Source: Gaopeijia sp032250675 (GTDB lineage: Bacteria > Gemmatimonadota > Gemmatimonadetes > Longimicrobiales > Gaopeijiaceae). Taken from it: a stretch of DNA of 17,297 nucleotides. A model generated the notes under the pieces. The model was not told the origin of the DNA. It saw only the letters and a program-made list of their open reading frames with translations, and made no database searches. Numbering within the stretch: the stretch's first letter is position 1; every line of letters begins with the position of its first letter. Shown piece by piece: positions 6,553 through 14,581 of this stretch. The DNA is taken from assembly GCA_032250675.1 (NCBI GenBank), contig JAVVEY010000060.1, positions 1-17,297 of the forward strand. Direction: 5' to 3'. Both the position numbers and the translations under genes were made by a program.

Positions 6553-6655
6553 CGGGAACGTCCCGCGGGACGTTCCCGCGGGAACGCCTTCTTCCCCGGG
6601 AACGCACTCTGAATCGCGCTTTGAAGAACCGCGCAGACGCTCGGTCGCCCCTGGG
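6553..6655 (+). repeat. Repeated leader, copy 3, with nested 26-bp and 16-bp palindromes
   Basis: The palindromic section of the repeated leader recurs here in extended form. A perfect 26-bp palindrome spans 6553-6578 (half-site CGGGAACGTCCCG) and overlaps the familiar CGTTCCCGCGGGAACG at 6571-6586. Bases 6567-6597 are identical to 5541-5571, and similarity continues with gaps through GAACCGCGCAGACGCTCGGTCGC to about 6650. No paralogue follows; the next gene is a histidine kinase. The remaining part of 6438-6785 holds the deletion scar, an inverted repeat at 6736-6755 and no gene that I can support. Confidence 0.7.
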
Positions 6656-6735
6656 AGGACGCGGTACATCGGAGGGAGCGTCCGGGACCCTTGCCCGGGC
6701 GCACGCCCCACCGTCAATTGCAAATCCAACGCTGT

Positions 6736-6755
6736 GTGATCGGGTAACCGATCAC
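6736..6755 (+). promoter_or_regulatory. Inverted repeat GTGATCGG-4-CCGATCAC upstream of the kinase
   Basis: GTGATCGG (6736-6743) and CCGATCAC (6748-6755) form a perfect 8-bp inverted repeat with a 4-base spacer. It ends 30 nt before the kinase start codon and 15 nt before its ribosome binding site. It could be an operator half-site pair or a leader hairpin; neither can be decided from sequence alone. Confidence 0.35.
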
Positions 6756-6785
6756 CGATCGCCTCCGCGAGGGAGGACGACCCCG

Positions 6786-8603
6786 ATGTCTGGTGATTCG
6801 AAGAAGTACCTCCGTCGCATCGAGTGGCGTCTGCCGCTCGGGATCGCCGCTCTTCTTCTGGTGGTCGTCGCGGTCTACTCCTGGGCCGCCTACGTGCAGG
6901 TGCGTGCGAGCGCGATCGATTCGGCGCGGACGCGCGCCGACGATGTCGCCCGGCAACTGAGTGCCCTCCTCGCGCAGAGCGTGAGTGAGCTCCATGAGGA
7001 GGTTCTCGATGCCGCCTCCGACCCCGCGCTCCGATCCGCGATGATGGCCGAACCCGCGATCGATCCGGATCAGATCGCCTCCCTCCTGCGCCCCTCTCTG
7101 GGCACGCTCTCGTCCCTTCAGAGAGTGGAGGTATGGGATCGCGCCGGTGTGCTGAGGGGGTCTGTGCTCGATTCGGCCGTCGCACCCCCTCCCGACACCG
7201 CCGCGCCTCTCTTTCCGCAGTGGGTCGGAGGCGACACCGCGACCGTGAGTGGGTTCCGGTCGACGCCCTCCGGACTGACCTACGCGGTGAGTGCACCGAT
7301 CCGGAACGACACCACGACGCTCGGCTTCCTCACCTATCGCCTCGCGCTGAGCACCGATCGGGAGACGGTCGAGGGACTCGAGAATCTGGTCGGGACGGGG
7401 GCGGCGTTCCGGGTCGGGGTGCCCGGAGGCGTCTGGACGGATCTCGCCGATGAGACCGACGGCCCGCCCGCAGTGATCGTCGGAGACGGTGGGAGGGAGC
7501 CGTACAGATCCTCCGATGGCCGGGCGATGTTCGGGGCCGGCGCGTCCGTTGACGGCGCCCCGTGGGTCGCCTGGGTGGAGTTTCCGCGAGACGACGTGCT
7601 CAGTGGTCCCCGCGCGCTCCTCTCGCGGATCGTCCTCCTCGGACTCCTCGTCGTCGTCCTGGGTTCCGCGACTGGCTGGATGCTGAGCCGCCGCATCACC
7701 TCCCGCCTCCGGTCCGTCACTCTGGCGGCCGGTGCGCTCGCCTCCGGAGACGAGTCGACGCGGGTCCCGTCGGACGGCGAGGACGAGCTTGCCGAGCTCG
7801 CGCGGGCCTTCAACCGGATGGCCGACGAGGTCGAGGGCGCCCGGCATCGGCTCGAGGAGCAGGTGATGGAGCGCACGGCCGAAGTGCGGGAGCGGGAGGA
7901 GGAGCTTCGCCGATATACCACCGAGCTCGAGGCCACCAACCACGAGCTCGACGCCTTCTGCTACTCGGTCTCGCACGACCTCCGGGCGCCTCTCCGCGCC
8001 ATCGACGGGTTCAGCAGTTCGGTCCTGCGCGAGTACGGAGGGACGCTCGACGAACGGGGCGCGGGTGATCTCCGGCGGGTCTGCGCCGCGGCCGGGCGGA
8101 TGGGCCGTCTGATCGACGATCTCCTCGACCTCTCACGGGCGGCACGCGTCGAGATGCGCGTGAACCCCGTCGACCTCTCGGCGTTGGCGGAGCGCCTCGC
8201 GGCCGACTTCGCCGAGGACGAACCGGACCGCCAGGTGGAGGTCCGGATCGCGACGGGCCTCGTCGCTCCGGCGGACGAAGAGCTCCTCCGCCTCGTCCTC
8301 GGGAACCTGATCGGGAACGCATGGAAGTTCACGCGAACCCGCGACGACGCACGCATCGAGGTCGCCCGCTCCGAGCCCCACGACGCCTTCTTCGTCCGGG
8401 ACAACGGCGCAGGCTTCGACATGGCGTACGTCGACAAGCTCTTCGATCCCTTCCAGCGCCTGCATTCGGACCGGGAGTTCGAGGGATCCGGCGTCGGCCT
8501 GGCGCTCGTGCAGCGAATCATCCATCGCCACGGGGGTACGGTCTGGGGCGAGGGATCGACCGGCGAGGGCGCGACCTTCTACTTCACGCTCCCGGGAGCG
8601 TGA
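6786..8603 (+). CDS. Membrane sensor histidine kinase (external sensor, HAMP, HisKA, HATPase)
   Basis: The ATG at 6786 is chosen for its GGGAGG ribosome binding site (6771-6776) and because a membrane helix follows. The product has 605 residues. TM1 is about 16-36, an extracytoplasmic sensor region about 37-281 (possibly a double-Cache-type fold, not certain), and TM2 about 282-302. A HAMP domain follows (RRITSRLRSV...AFNRMADEVEG), then a short coiled coil (EEQVMERTAEVREREEELRR). HisKA has the phosphoacceptor His397 in SHDLRAPLRAIDGF, the variant common in phytochrome-like kinases. HATPase motifs are N511 (GNLIGNAWKF), DNGAGFD (539-545) and GSGVGLAL (567-574). It should autophosphorylate in response to an envelope signal and pass phosphate to a response regulator. 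The Rcp1-like regulator 19 nt downstream is the obvious partner. Earlier in-frame starts back to 6621 lack a ribosome binding site and run through the repeat region. Confidence 0.95.
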   Translation: MSGDSKKYLRRIEWRLPLGIAALLLVVVAVYSWAAYVQVRASAIDSARTRADDVARQLSALLAQSVSELHEEVLDAASDPALRSAMMAEPAIDPDQIASLLRPSLGTLSSLQRVEVWDRAGVLRGSVLDSAVAPPPDTAAPLFPQWVGGDTATVSGFRSTPSGLTYAVSAPIRNDTTTLGFLTYRLALSTDRETVEGLENLVGTGAAFRVGVPGGVWTDLADETDGPPAVIVGDGGREPYRSSDGRAMFGAGASVDGAPWVAWVEFPRDDVLSGPRALLSRIVLLGLLVVVLGSATGWMLSRRITSRLRSVTLAAGALASGDESTRVPSDGEDELAELARAFNRMADEVEGARHRLEEQVMERTAEVREREEELRRYTTELEATNHELDAFCYSVSHDLRAPLRAIDGFSSSVLREYGGTLDERGAGDLRRVCAAAGRMGRLIDDLLDLSRAARVEMRVNPVDLSALAERLAADFAEDEPDRQVEVRIATGLVAPADEELLRLVLGNLIGNAWKFTRTRDDARIEVARSEPHDAFFVRDNGAGFDMAYVDKLFDPFQRLHSDREFEGSGVGLALVQRIIHRHGGTVWGEGSTGEGATFYFTLPGA

Positions 8604-8622
8604 CCCACATCCGGAGACGACG

Positions 8623-9063
8623 ATGGACAAGCGGACGATACTCCTCGTGGAGGACGACCCCGACGATCAGGAACTCACCCTGCGCGCCATCCGCGCCGAG
8701 AACCTGAAGAACGAGATCGTCGTCGTGGAGGATGGGGCCCAGGCGCTCGACTACCTCTTCGCGCGGGGCACGTATGCCGATCGCGACCCGAAGCTCCTCC
8801 CCCAGGTCGTTCTCCTCGACCTCAAGCTCCCGAAGGTCGACGGACTCGAGGTTCTTCGTCAGATCCGCGGCGACGGCCGGACCCGCCTCCTCCCCGTCGT
8901 CATCCTGACCTCGTCGAAGGAGGAGCGCGACATCGCCGCGGGGTATGGACTCGGAGCGAACAGCTACGTTCAGAAACCCGTCGACTTCGACGAGTTCTGT
9001 GAGGCGGTCCGGAAGCTCGGGCTCTACTGGCTGCTCCTGAACCAGTCGCCACCGTCATCATGA
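8623..9063 (+). CDS. Single-domain response regulator, Rcp1-like
   Basis: This 146-residue protein consists of one receiver domain. Seen residues: acidic pocket E10-D11-D12 (LLVEDDPDD), phosphoacceptor Asp66 (VVLLDLKLPKVDG), the switch Thr96 (VVILTSS) and Lys118 (YVQKPVD). The 'DYLFARGTYADRD' loop and the LLDLKLPKVDGLEVL block are typical of the Rcp1 family, single-domain partners of phytochrome-type kinases. There is no output domain, so it either relays phosphate or acts by protein contact. It starts 19 nt after the kinase stop. Its stop overlaps the next gene by ATGA, which implies one transcript and coupled translation. Confidence 0.95.
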   Translation: MDKRTILLVEDDPDDQELTLRAIRAENLKNEIVVVEDGAQALDYLFARGTYADRDPKLLPQVVLLDLKLPKVDGLEVLRQIRGDGRTRLLPVVILTSSKEERDIAAGYGLGANSYVQKPVDFDEFCEAVRKLGLYWLLLNQSPPSS

Positions 9064-10997
9064 GTGAGCCCCTGGCGGCCCTCCTCGTGGAGGACGACGA
9101 GGATGACGCCGTCCTCCTCCTGCGTGAACTCGAGAGGGGTGGCTACGAGGTGACGCATCGTCGCGTCGAGACGTCCGAGGCATTGGAAGAGGCGCTCGAC
9201 GAGCGCGAGTGGGATGTGGTCTTCGCGGACTATTCGATGCCGGGTTTCCGCGGCACCGATGCGCTCGTGATGGTCCGGGAACGAGGGCTCGACGTCCCCT
9301 TCATGTTCGTCTCGGGCACGATCGGCGAGGCGGTCGCGGTGAATGCGATGAAGGCGGGCGCGAACGACTACTTCGTGAAGGGGGACTTCGCGCGCCTGAT
9401 CCCCGCGCTGGGGAGGGAGCTCCGCGACGCCGCCGTCCGGCGGGAGCACCGCAGGGCCGAGGAGGAGCGGGAGGCCGCCGTGGAAGCGCTGCGGGTTTCG
9501 GAGGAGCGCCATCGACTCCTCTTCGAGCACATCGCCGATGTCATCTTCGTCATCGACCACGGCGCGAGGGTCCGATATGTCAGCGCATCGCTCCGTCGCG
9601 TCCTCGGACGGGATCCCGGGAAGGTGGTGGAGCGGCGCGTCCTCGGGCTGATCCACCCCGAGGACGCCGAGCGCGCACGGAAGTCGTTCGATCAGGTCTC
9701 GACCCGCGCGGACGCGCGACCCAAGGTGGAGCTGCGGATGGAGCACGCCGACGGCTCCTGGCGGGATATGGATTGCGAATTGACGAATCTGGTGGGGAAG
9801 CCGCCGATCGACGGGCTGGTCGTGAAGGCGCGAGACGTGACGGAGCGGAAGCGCCTCGAACGTGAGTACCGTCAGGTCCAGAAGTTGGAGAGCGTGGGCC
9901 GGCTCGCCGGGGGGATCGCCCACGATTTCAACAATGTGCTCACGGCGATCCTGGGCAACGCGGAGCTCCTCCTCGCCGATACCACGCTGACGACGGAGCA
10001 GCGCGACGACCTCGATCAGATCAGGCGGGCGGCCGAGCACGCCTCCCGCCTGACGAGTCAGCTCCTGGCGTTCAGCAGTCGCCAGGTGCTCGCCCCGAAA
10101 CCGCTCGACCTCAACGATGTGATCGAGCAGCTGATCCCGATGCTGAACCGACTGGTGGGCGAGACGGTCGAGCTCCGGACCGTACTCGATCCCGATCTGG
10201 GGATCGCCCACGCCGATGTCGGCCAGATGGAGCAGATCCTCATGAATCTCGCCGTGAACGCGAAGGACGCGATGCCCGCGGGCGGGCGACTCTCGGTTCG
10301 TACGTCGAATGTTGAGCGGGATGATCCGGCGGGGGAATCGGGTGCATCGCGTGTCATACAACTCGTCGTCGAGGATGACGGGATGGGGATCGACGACGCC
10401 GCACTGGCCTATATCTTCGAGCCGTTCTTCACGACGAAGGAGGCCGGGAAGGGAACCGGCCTCGGTCTCTCCACCGTCTACGGGATCGTCAAGCAGAGCG
10501 GCGGCGAGATCGAGGTCGAGAGTGAGGAGGGGCGCGGGACCACCTTCACGATCCACCTTCCCCGGGTGGACGAGCCCCCCGCACCGGATCACGCGGACGA
10601 GGTCGAATTCGATGATGTGCCTGGCGGCACCGAGACGATCCTCCTCGTCGAGGACGACGCCTCGGTGCGGCGGCTGGCCGCGCGGGTGCTGCGACGGCTC
10701 GGCTACACGGTGCTCGAAGCCGGGGACGGAGCTTCGGGGCTCCGTCTCCTTCGCGAGGAGAGGGAGGCGATCGACCTCCTCTTCACCGACGCCTTCCTCC
10801 CGGGCGTGAGCGGTGGGGAGCTCGCGGACGAGGCCCGTGAGCTTCGACCCGACCTCCCGATCCTCTTCATGTCCGGCTACGCCGCGCCGGTGCTCACCGA
10901 TGAGGGGGTCGTCCGCCCCGGTGTCATCCTCCTCGGAAAGCCCTTTACCGCGACGGAGCTCGCACAGAAGGTGCGCGAGGTCCTCTCGAGGCGATGA
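9060..10997 (+). CDS. Soluble hybrid histidine kinase (REC-PAS-HisKA-HATPase-REC)
   Basis: This is a 645-residue cytoplasmic protein without membrane helices. Domain order: an N-terminal receiver (about 6-120) with Asp57 (VVFADYSMPG) and Lys107; a coiled coil (about 122-150); a PAS domain (about 150-265, ending in the usual KARDVTERKRLE); HisKA with His288 in GGIAHDFNNVLTAILGN; HATPase with N400 (NLAVNAKDAM), EDDGMGI (438-444), EPFFTTK and GKGTGLGLS; and a C-terminal receiver (about 525-645) with Asp577 (LLFTDAFLPG) and Lys627. HDFNN is typical of HisKA kinases fused to a terminal receiver. The start overlaps the stop of the Rcp1-like gene. The leading receiver suggests control by phosphate from another kinase, so the three genes may form a branched phosphorelay. 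No DNA-binding or HPt domain is encoded here. Confidence 0.95.
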   Translation: MSEPLAALLVEDDEDDAVLLLRELERGGYEVTHRRVETSEALEEALDEREWDVVFADYSMPGFRGTDALVMVRERGLDVPFMFVSGTIGEAVAVNAMKAGANDYFVKGDFARLIPALGRELRDAAVRREHRRAEEEREAAVEALRVSEERHRLLFEHIADVIFVIDHGARVRYVSASLRRVLGRDPGKVVERRVLGLIHPEDAERARKSFDQVSTRADARPKVELRMEHADGSWRDMDCELTNLVGKPPIDGLVVKARDVTERKRLEREYRQVQKLESVGRLAGGIAHDFNNVLTAILGNAELLLADTTLTTEQRDDLDQIRRAAEHASRLTSQLLAFSSRQVLAPKPLDLNDVIEQLIPMLNRLVGETVELRTVLDPDLGIAHADVGQMEQILMNLAVNAKDAMPAGGRLSVRTSNVERDDPAGESGASRVIQLVVEDDGMGIDDAALAYIFEPFFTTKEAGKGTGLGLSTVYGIVKQSGGEIEVESEEGRGTTFTIHLPRVDEPPAPDHADEVEFDDVPGGTETILLVEDDASVRRLAARVLRRLGYTVLEAGDGASGLRLLREEREAIDLLFTDAFLPGVSGGELADEARELRPDLPILFMSGYAAPVLTDEGVVRPGVILLGKPFTATELAQKVREVLSRR

Positions 10998-11014
10998 GGC
11001 TTCCCCGGGGCCTC
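10996..11014. terminator. Possible weak hairpin between convergent genes
   Basis: GAGGC (10996-11000) pairs with GCCTC (11010-11014) around a CCCCGGGG-containing loop, overlapping the stop codon of the hybrid kinase. The 45-bp gap between two convergent genes is where a terminator is expected, but there is no T-tract on either strand. Confidence 0.25.
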
Positions 11015-11042
11015 ACTCTCCCCGGCGCCTTCGGACTCCCGG

Positions 11043-14000
11043 TCAGTCCCCACCCCCCGGTCGCCGCCACCGGATCGGCGGGGCGGGCTCGGTCTGGAGC
11101 GGCGCCACGCGCGTCTCCAGGAGGCGGAGCGCCTCCTCGACGGCCCGCTCGAGCTGGGGGTCGCGCCCCGCGATGACGTCGGCGGGGTCGTTGCGGACCA
11201 TGATGTCCGGGGCGACGCCCTCCGCCTCGACCGCCCACTCGCCCTCGACGTCGAAGAATCCCCCGCGCGGGGCGACGAAGGTGCCTCCGTCGAGGAGCGG
11301 GGGGGTGTCCCAGGTGCCGACGAGCCCGCCCCAGGTGCGGGTGCCGACCAGCGGGCCGACCCCGCGGAAGCGGAAGAGGTAGGGGAGGAGGTCACCCCCG
11401 GATCCCGCTCGCTCGTTGATCACCATCACCTTGGGACCCCAGAGTCCGGCGATCGGCTGGGTGAAGGGCTTGCGGTCTCCGGCGCGCGAGTTGAAGTAGC
11501 CGAAGAGTTCGCGGTCGAGGACATCGACGATGTAGTCGGCCGCCGAGCCGCCCCCATTGTTCCGCTCGTCGATCACGGCGCCCAGGCGGTCCTGCTGCGC
11601 GAAGTACATCCGGTTGAACGCGGTGTAGCCGCCCTGGCCGGTATTGGGCACCCAGACGTAGGCGAGGCGGCCCCCGCTCAACTCGTCGACGCGTCGCTGG
11701 TTCTCCGCGACCCACGCCCACTGCCGCAACTGCCTGTCATCGCCCACGGGCTCGACCACGATCTCTCTCGCGCCCTCGAGCGAGGGGGTGTCGTTCACAC
11801 TCACGCGGATCGTGCGGCCCGAGGTCCCCTCGAGGAGCGCGAAGGGGTTCGTGGGTGGCGCGAGGGGCCGCCCGTCGACGGCGACGAGGAAGTCGCCCTC
11901 CTCGACCCCCATCCCGGGGTGCGCGAGGGGGCCGCGCAGATCCGGATTCCACGACTCGCCGGTGTAGATCGTCGCGATCCGGTACCCCCCCTCGGCCTCC
12001 TCCAGGTCGACGCCGAGGAGCCCGACGCCGGGTCCGTCGAGGTCGGGGAAGTCACCGCCACCCACGTAGGAGTGCCCGACGGCGATCTCGGCGGAGAGCA
12101 TGTCGAGGAGGTGCGTGAAGTCGGAGCGGTGGTTCACGTCGTCGAGCCACGACTCGTACCACCCCCACACATCGTCCCACGGCGCGCCGTGCTGGTTGTC
12201 GACGTAGAGGAAGTCCCGCATGAAGCGCCACCCGTCACGCAGCATCTGCCGCCACTCCGCGCGCGGATCGACCTCGTGGCGGAGCGCCGCGAAGGCGAGG
12301 CGCCCGTCACCGGCCTTCGGGGGCGCGCCTGCGGCGTCCACGATCGACCACTGGCCGCCATCGCGGAGGAGGAGCGAGCCGCGATCCTCCGACGCCCACG
12401 CCCCATTGATCTCGGCCGCGAACTCGATCGCCTCGGCGTCGTCGATCGAGTAGCGGTGAAGCACCGTGCCTCCCGCAGGGACGGCCTCGGTGACGAAGAC
12501 GCGGCCCTCGGGGCCGGCGACGAGACCGGTGAAGTCGCGCACGCCGAGCCCCGGCGCGCCGAGGATACGCGAGGCGATCCCGTCGAAGTCGATGACGACC
12601 TCGTCGGCCTCGCGCCCCTCACCGTCGCCCGCGGCCTCCGCTTCGTCCTCGGGGGTGTCGTCCTCCCCGACCGGCTCCTCGTCGCTCTTCGGGAGGAAGG
12701 GCGAGGGGGTGCCCTCGGCGAGGAGGGTGACATAGAGCGCACGCGTGACCGGCCGGTCGTAGGAGGTCATGTCGAGCCACCCGGTATTGAGCCCGTAGTC
12801 GGTCGAGGCGAGGAAGTAGAGATAGTCGCCCGAGGCGTCGAAGACGGGGTCGATCGCGTCGGCCATCCCGTCGGTGAGCTGGGTCGTTTCGCCCGTCCGG
12901 GTGTCGTGCACGAAGATCGCGCGCAGGTGACTGTCGAGTCGGCGCGCCCAGGTGATCCAGCGGGAGTCCGGCGACCACACCGGGTTCAGCGAGCGCTCGG
13001 GGTGCGCGAAGCGGTCGGTGTCGACGTGGGTGAGCTCCTCGGTCTCGAGGTCGAGGACGAGCGCGCGGTAGTCGGTGTCGGTGAAGGCGAGCTTCGAGCC
13101 GTCGGGCGACCAGGTGGGCCGGAAGAAGAAGGTCGGGTCGGGGATCTCGATGCGGCGCGGGTTCGCGCCGTCCTGGTCGGCGATCACGACGCCGTACTCG
13201 CCCTCCTCGTCGTTGAACCAGGCGATGCGGCTCCCGTCGGGGGACCACACGGCGTGTCGGTCCGCCACGCCGGGCGAGCGGGTGATGTTGCGCCAGCTCC
13301 CCGCCTCGCGCGGGACGGTGTAGAGATCTCCCCGGTACTCGAAGAGCGCGCGCTGCCCGGTCGGTGAGAGGCGGGGATCGCGCAGCTGCCCCGGACGCAC
13401 CTCTTCCCAGCGCGTGCGCGCCCACTTCTGGTCGCCCGCTACCTCGACCACGAGCTGCCGGGTGGCACCCGTCTGCGGGTCGAGCTCATGCAGGTAGCCG
13501 CCCTGCTCGTAGACGACCGCGCCCCACCCGGCGTCGAGGCTCATGACGTCGAAGTCGACGTGCGTCGTGAGCTGGCGTTCCTCGCCGGTCGCGGGGTCCC
13601 ACGACCAGACGTTGCCCGCCCAGTCGCGCTCCGAGATGTAGTAGACCACCCCCTCCATCATCGCGGGCGCCATCTGTCGCTCGCCCTCCCACGGCGTGAA
13701 GCGCCGGGAGTAGTCGGCGAGGTCCACCACCGAGATCGGCTGCGCCTGACCGCCGCGGTAGTTGCGCCAGCCCGGATCCCAGAATCCGACCTCCTGGTAC
13801 GCGGCGACGGCGCCGTCCTCCGACATTACTCCGTCGTACGCCCGCGGAAGCGCGAGGGGGGTGGGGAGGCCTCCCTCCACCGACACGGTGAAGAACTTCG
13901 TCGTGCGGGTGGGCTGACCCTCACGTCCGGAACGGAAGAGGACCTCGCCCTCCGGCGTCCACCCCTGCACCACATCGGCTGCGGGGTGCCAGGTGAGGCG

Positions 14001-14321
14001 GGCCGGCTGTCCCCCCTCGGCCGGCACGACGTACACATCGGTGTTCCCGGCGTACTGCCCGCTGAAGGCGATCCAGCGTCCGTCGGGTGAGAACGCCGGA
14101 TTCGTTTCGGCGCCTTCGTCGGTCGTGAGACGCACCGCCCGCCCGCCGTCACGCCCGACCGTCCAGATGTCGTTGGCGTGCACGAAGGCGATGCGATCCG
14201 GACCGACGGCGGGGTCGCGCAGGAGGCGCGTGCCCTCCTGCGCGGCGGCCGGAAGGGTCGAGGCGATCGAGGTGAGGACGACGAGCGCGATCGCGGCGGC
14301 GAGACGGCGGAGAGCGAACAT
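11043..14321 (-). CDS. Secreted Tricorn-like S41 protease
   Basis: The minus-strand ATG at 14321 is chosen because it begins a Sec signal peptide (MFALRRLAAAIALVVLTSIA, then STLPAAA-Q, cleavage near 27). An in-frame extension to 14537 has no signal-like sequence. The product is 1092 residues, about the length of Thermoplasma Tricorn. The N-terminal two thirds carry beta-propeller blades of the PD40 type (PAFSPDGRWIAFS, AVWSPDGSRIAWF, PTWSPDGSKLAFTD, PVWSPDSRWITWA). An acidic linker follows (EEPVGEDDTPEDEAEAAGDG). Then come a PDZ-like region (LAHPGMGVEEGDFLVAVDGR) and the S41 core: AVIDERNNGGG, catalytic Ser974 in NERAGSGGD, His750 in VGHSYVGGGDF, and a Glu near 1034 (EAEGVAPDI). Known Tricorn trims peptides downstream of the proteasome in the cytoplasm; the signal peptide here indicates periplasmic peptide degradation instead. 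There is no clear SD sequence before the start. Confidence 0.95.
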   Translation of the reverse strand: MFALRRLAAAIALVVLTSIASTLPAAAQEGTRLLRDPAVGPDRIAFVHANDIWTVGRDGGRAVRLTTDEGAETNPAFSPDGRWIAFSGQYAGNTDVYVVPAEGGQPARLTWHPAADVVQGWTPEGEVLFRSGREGQPTRTTKFFTVSVEGGLPTPLALPRAYDGVMSEDGAVAAYQEVGFWDPGWRNYRGGQAQPISVVDLADYSRRFTPWEGERQMAPAMMEGVVYYISERDWAGNVWSWDPATGEERQLTTHVDFDVMSLDAGWGAVVYEQGGYLHELDPQTGATRQLVVEVAGDQKWARTRWEEVRPGQLRDPRLSPTGQRALFEYRGDLYTVPREAGSWRNITRSPGVADRHAVWSPDGSRIAWFNDEEGEYGVVIADQDGANPRRIEIPDPTFFFRPTWSPDGSKLAFTDTDYRALVLDLETEELTHVDTDRFAHPERSLNPVWSPDSRWITWARRLDSHLRAIFVHDTRTGETTQLTDGMADAIDPVFDASGDYLYFLASTDYGLNTGWLDMTSYDRPVTRALYVTLLAEGTPSPFLPKSDEEPVGEDDTPEDEAEAAGDGEGREADEVVIDFDGIASRILGAPGLGVRDFTGLVAGPEGRVFVTEAVPAGGTVLHRYSIDDAEAIEFAAEINGAWASEDRGSLLLRDGGQWSIVDAAGAPPKAGDGRLAFAALRHEVDPRAEWRQMLRDGWRFMRDFLYVDNQHGAPWDDVWGWYESWLDDVNHRSDFTHLLDMLSAEIAVGHSYVGGGDFPDLDGPGVGLLGVDLEEAEGGYRIATIYTGESWNPDLRGPLAHPGMGVEEGDFLVAVDGRPLAPPTNPFALLEGTSGRTIRVSVNDTPSLEGAREIVVEPVGDDRQLRQWAWVAENQRRVDELSGGRLAYVWVPNTGQGGYTAFNRMYFAQQDRLGAVIDERNNGGGSAADYIVDVLDRELFGYFNSRAGDRKPFTQPIAGLWGPKVMVINERAGSGGDLLPYLFRFRGVGPLVGTRTWGGLVGTWDTPPLLDGGTFVAPRGGFFDVEGEWAVEAEGVAPDIMVRNDPADVIAGRDPQLERAVEEALRLLETRVAPLQTEPAPPIRWRRPGGGD

Positions 14322-14513
14322 GACGACCCGGGTGTGGGAGGGGAAACTCGAGCGGGCCCCTGTGAGACGGACCGACGCACTCTCAGGGTAGGGGGTGGTG
14401 TCCCGGTGCGCCACCCTCCTCGCAGCGCCCTCCTTCGGGGTGCGTTCACCCCTCGTCTCGGGCCCTCCGCGCACCCACCCACGACATCTTGGGGACGAGC
14501 GATCGAAGGGGGA

Positions 14514-14542
14514 TTGCGGCGCGTCGACTCCTCTCATAGAGT
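14514..14542 (+). promoter_or_regulatory. Candidate sigma-70 type promoter of the HNH gene
   Basis: TTGCGG (14514-14519) and TAGAGT (14537-14542) are 17 bp apart, with 39 bases from the -10 box to the GTG start. Matches to consensus are partial (3-4 of 6 in each box). It lies in the 260-bp divergent region 14322-14581, which otherwise holds only a 6-bp inverted repeat (GGGTGG 14393-14398 / CCACCC 14411-14416) and no gene. Confidence 0.35.
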
Positions 14543-14581
14543 GGCGGAGGCAGGCGCAAATCCTGAATCGGAGGAAGCCTC

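Noticed and set aside
391..6655. The three palindromic leaders as a CRISPR array or an insertion sequence
   Set aside because: The copies are kilobases apart without uniform spacers, and no transposase gene or paired terminal repeats accompany them.
5448..6704. Long minus-strand open frame of 418 codons across paralogue C
   Set aside because: It is the antisense shadow of a well-supported secreted protein; its composition is arginine-rich with no domain.
8623..9063. Reading the Rcp1-like regulator as evidence of a light-sensing system
   Set aside because: The neighbouring kinase has a membrane-bound external sensor and no GAF/PHY bilin-binding region.
9024..10592. Minus-strand open frame of 522 codons
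   Set aside because: It lies antisense to the hybrid kinase, whose domains and catalytic residues are all clear. Long antisense frames are expected at this GC content.
11919..13367. Plus-strand open frame of 482 codons
   Set aside because: It lies antisense to the Tricorn-like protease; no start signal or recognisable domain.
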